A stretch of DNA of 8,638 nt, from NCBI GenBank assembly GCA_021820675.1, contig JAKADI010000046.1, positions 1 to 8,638 of the forward strand. Direction: 5' to 3'. The position numbers and the translations under genes are program-made. Of the stretch, positions 5,994 through 8,638 are shown in pieces. This DNA comes from Bacillota bacterium (GTDB taxonomy: Bacteria > Bacillota > Sulfobacillia > Sulfobacillales > Sulfobacillaceae). Under the pieces are notes generated by a model that had not been told where the DNA came from, searched no databases, and was given only the letters and a program-made list of their open reading frames with translations. How positions within the stretch are numbered: the stretch's first letter is position 1; every line of letters starts with the position of its first letter.

Positions 5994-6590
5994 TTACCGT
6001 CCAAAACGCGGTTCTTGCCCTTTCAGCAAACGCCGCCAATTATTCCGGTGAGCCCAAAAGGTTAAGAGTATCGCAGGAACTCCAAAAAACCAAAAATCGG
6101 TATATTGGCCCAAAATCCAAAAGCTCGCCAAAGCCATGACCGTGGCCACAAACGATGCCACCGAGACAATCCGGGTGATGACGGCGACCAAAGAAAACCC
6201 TATGGCGGCAATCAGCGCAGCAGGCCAAAACAGAGTGGCCAAGACCCCTAGGCCCGTAGCAATCCCTTTGCCTCCCTTAAATTTCATGAACGGGGAAAAA
6301 ACGTGGCCAAGCATGGCTCCTAGTCCCGCCAGTGCAGACCAGAGCGCTTGGTGGGGTAGCAATGCCGAAGCCAAAACGACCGCGCCAATGCCCTTGAGTG
6401 CATCTAAGGCAAGAACCACGAGTCCCATGGAGATGCCGAACGTTCGAGCAACATTCGTCGCCCCAATATTTTTGCTGCCATGTTGGCGAATATCCGTTTT
6501 GAACCGGATGCGTGCCATCGCGTATCCAAACGGAATAGACCCCAATAAAAAAGACCCCAGCAAGATCACAATTGCCACTAACGCCGGCAC
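5994..6590 (-). CDS. plsY: Acyl-phosphate:glycerol-3-phosphate acyltransferase PlsY
   Basis: PlsY is an inner-membrane enzyme that moves an acyl group from acyl-phosphate (made by PlsX) to glycerol-3-phosphate, giving lysophosphatidate in the first step of phospholipid synthesis. The 198-residue length is typical. The three family motifs are present: GSIPFGYAMAR with HGSKNIGATNVARTFG (about 17-52), GHVFSPFMKFKGGKGIATGLG (about 95-115), and HRNNWRRLLKGQEPRFG (about 181-197). Hydrophobic segments near 3-25, 53-77, 80-97, 111-135 and 138-178 fit a five-helix membrane protein. The start is GTG, seven bases after AGGAGG; an ATG five bases upstream is in another frame. It stands alone, 251 bases past groEL beyond a strong terminator, so it needs its own promoter, which I could not identify clearly. 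Confidence 0.95.
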   Translation of the reverse strand: MPALVAIVILLGSFLLGSIPFGYAMARIRFKTDIRQHGSKNIGATNVARTFGISMGLVVLALDALKGIGAVVLASALLPHQALWSALAGLGAMLGHVFSPFMKFKGGKGIATGLGVLATLFWPAALIAAIGFSLVAVITRIVSVASFVATVMALASFWILGQYTDFWFFGVPAILLTFWAHRNNWRRLLKGQEPRFGR

Positions 6591-6784
6591 ACCATTTCCT
6601 CCTCGTATTTCTTGAATGCTATCCCGTTCTGGTCCCCGGGTTCCGTATTAGCTGCACCTGGTTGGACCCACCCCGACTCATGCCATCTCCCGGCACTTGC
6701 GGTACGTGCTTGTCCGATTCGGGGTATTCCGATCACAACCGTCTTTGCTCTTTCGTCTTTCGTCTATTATTGATGTCATCGGCG
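6591..6784. other. Intergenic stretch upstream of plsY with several pairing arms
   Basis: I see no protein gene here. Complementary arms are visible. ACCCCGA (6670-6676) pairs with TCGGGGT (6719-6725) and encloses GCAC/GTGC (6693-6696 and 6706-6709). GGTCC (6631-6635) pairs with GGACC (6664-6668), and further inner pairs bring GGT/ACC together around a 14-base loop. A degenerate seven-base tandem (GACGAAA, GACGAAA, GAGCAAA on the minus strand, 6741-6764) lies upstream. This could be a leader RNA for plsY, a small RNA on either strand, or chance. I could not match it to a riboswitch, SRP RNA or other known family. Confidence 0.35.
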
Positions 6785-6827
6785 CAAAAAGAAAGAGGAG
6801 AGCACAATCATATTGCTCTCCTCTTTT
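6785..6827 (-). terminator. Strong rho-independent terminator after groEL
   Basis: On the minus strand AAAGAGGAGAGCA (6814-6826) and TGCTCTCCTCTTT (6792-6804) form a perfect 13-bp stem with a nine-base loop, followed by CTTTTT (6786-6791). It lies 15 bases beyond the groEL stop. The plus strand has no T run after the stem, so the direction is clear. It isolates groESL from plsY. Confidence 0.93.
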
Positions 6828-6841
6828 CAGAACAGCAAGAG

Positions 6842-8485
<1,644 letters not shown>

Positions 8486-8514
8486 TTATTACCCCCCACG
8501 AATTTCTGTAAATG

Positions 8515-8638
8515 TCAAACATGAGCCAAAGACGGGTTGATAGCGGCTAATACGTCGTCTTCCTTTAAGAGCCAATAATCTCGGCCGTCGACTCGCACTT
8601 TCGTCGCAGATTCCACATTGAATAACACCACATCTTCG
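8515..8638 (-). CDS. groES: Co-chaperonin GroES (partial, C-terminal 40 residues)
   Basis: The last 40 residues of a reading frame entering from the right edge read EDVVLFNVESATKVRVDGRD, then YWLLKEDDVLAAI, and end NPSLAHV before TGA. They match the GroES C-terminal half: the strand usually written VLFSKYAGTEVKIDG, the EEYLILRESDILA strand, and a position directly before groEL. GroES is the heptameric lid of the GroEL chamber. The seven residues after AAI are longer than the one to three that usually close the protein. The mobile loop and the start lie outside the window, as does any promoter or CIRCE element. It is called from direct translation because the fragment is short. Confidence 0.9.
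   Translation of the reverse strand, partial: EDVVLFNVESATKVRVDGRDYWLLKEDDVLAAINPSLAHV

Noticed and set aside
6601..6725. Insertion-sequence remnant, group II intron end or SRP RNA in the plsY upstream gap
   Set aside because: No terminal inverted repeats, target duplication, transposase fragment, intron domain V or SRP GGAAG-type motif could be recognised.
6678..6779. Minus-strand 33-codon frame between groEL and plsY
   Set aside because: No ribosome binding site before its ATG, and its composition is unlike a protein. The stretch is better described as possible structured RNA.

Overview
The window carries an ordinary bacterial housekeeping stretch. Every convincing gene lies on the minus strand, so transcription runs from the right edge to the left edge. 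The gene set is groES-groEL, plsY, a small wHTH/coiled-coil protein, a MerR-family regulator, hpt, guaA, then purB-purC-purS-purQ. The separate purS and purQ, the B-C-S-Q gene order, paired PurBox-like sites, strong AGGAGG-type ribosome binding sites and frequent GTG/TTG starts all point to Bacillota (Firmicutes). Base composition looks intermediate. A Sulfobacillus-like or other deep-branching lineage is my guess from general impression only and is not proven here.

Right part (about 8638 to 6785): the C-terminal end of groES, 32 bases, then a complete groEL ending in the usual Gly/Met-rich tail, closed by a textbook rho-independent terminator (13-bp perfect stem plus a T run). Any CIRCE or heat-shock promoter would lie upstream, outside the window.

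Middle (about 6784 to 4714): an intergenic stretch with several complementary arms, then plsY (membrane acyl-phosphate:glycerol-3-phosphate acyltransferase). Next come a 195-base gap with short tandem repeats and a G-rich tract, an unrecognised 163-residue protein with a probable DNA-binding N-terminus and a C-terminal coiled coil, a 158-base gap with an 8-bp perfect hairpin, and a MerR-family regulator whose HTH resembles GlnR/TnrA.

Left part (about 4710 to 1): two adjacent purine transcription units. The first runs merR-hpt-guaA (purine salvage to IMP/GMP and amination of XMP to GMP) and ends in a hairpin plus T run just past guaA. The second starts at a promoter overlapped by two inverted PurBox-like sequences and runs purB-purC-purS-purQ, with four-base overlaps or a four-base gap between genes. 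It continues beyond the left edge, presumably to purL and purF. PurC makes SAICAR, PurB cleaves it and adenylosuccinate, PurS/PurQ are subunits of FGAM synthase, and Hpt and GuaA supply GMP from salvage and from XMP.

I found no mobile element, CRISPR array, tRNA or rRNA, and no convincing sign of a new defence or metabolic system. The points worth a second look are regulatory: the PurBox pair, the GlnR-like regulator heading hpt-guaA, the RacA-like domain layout of the unknown protein, and the structured stretch upstream of plsY.
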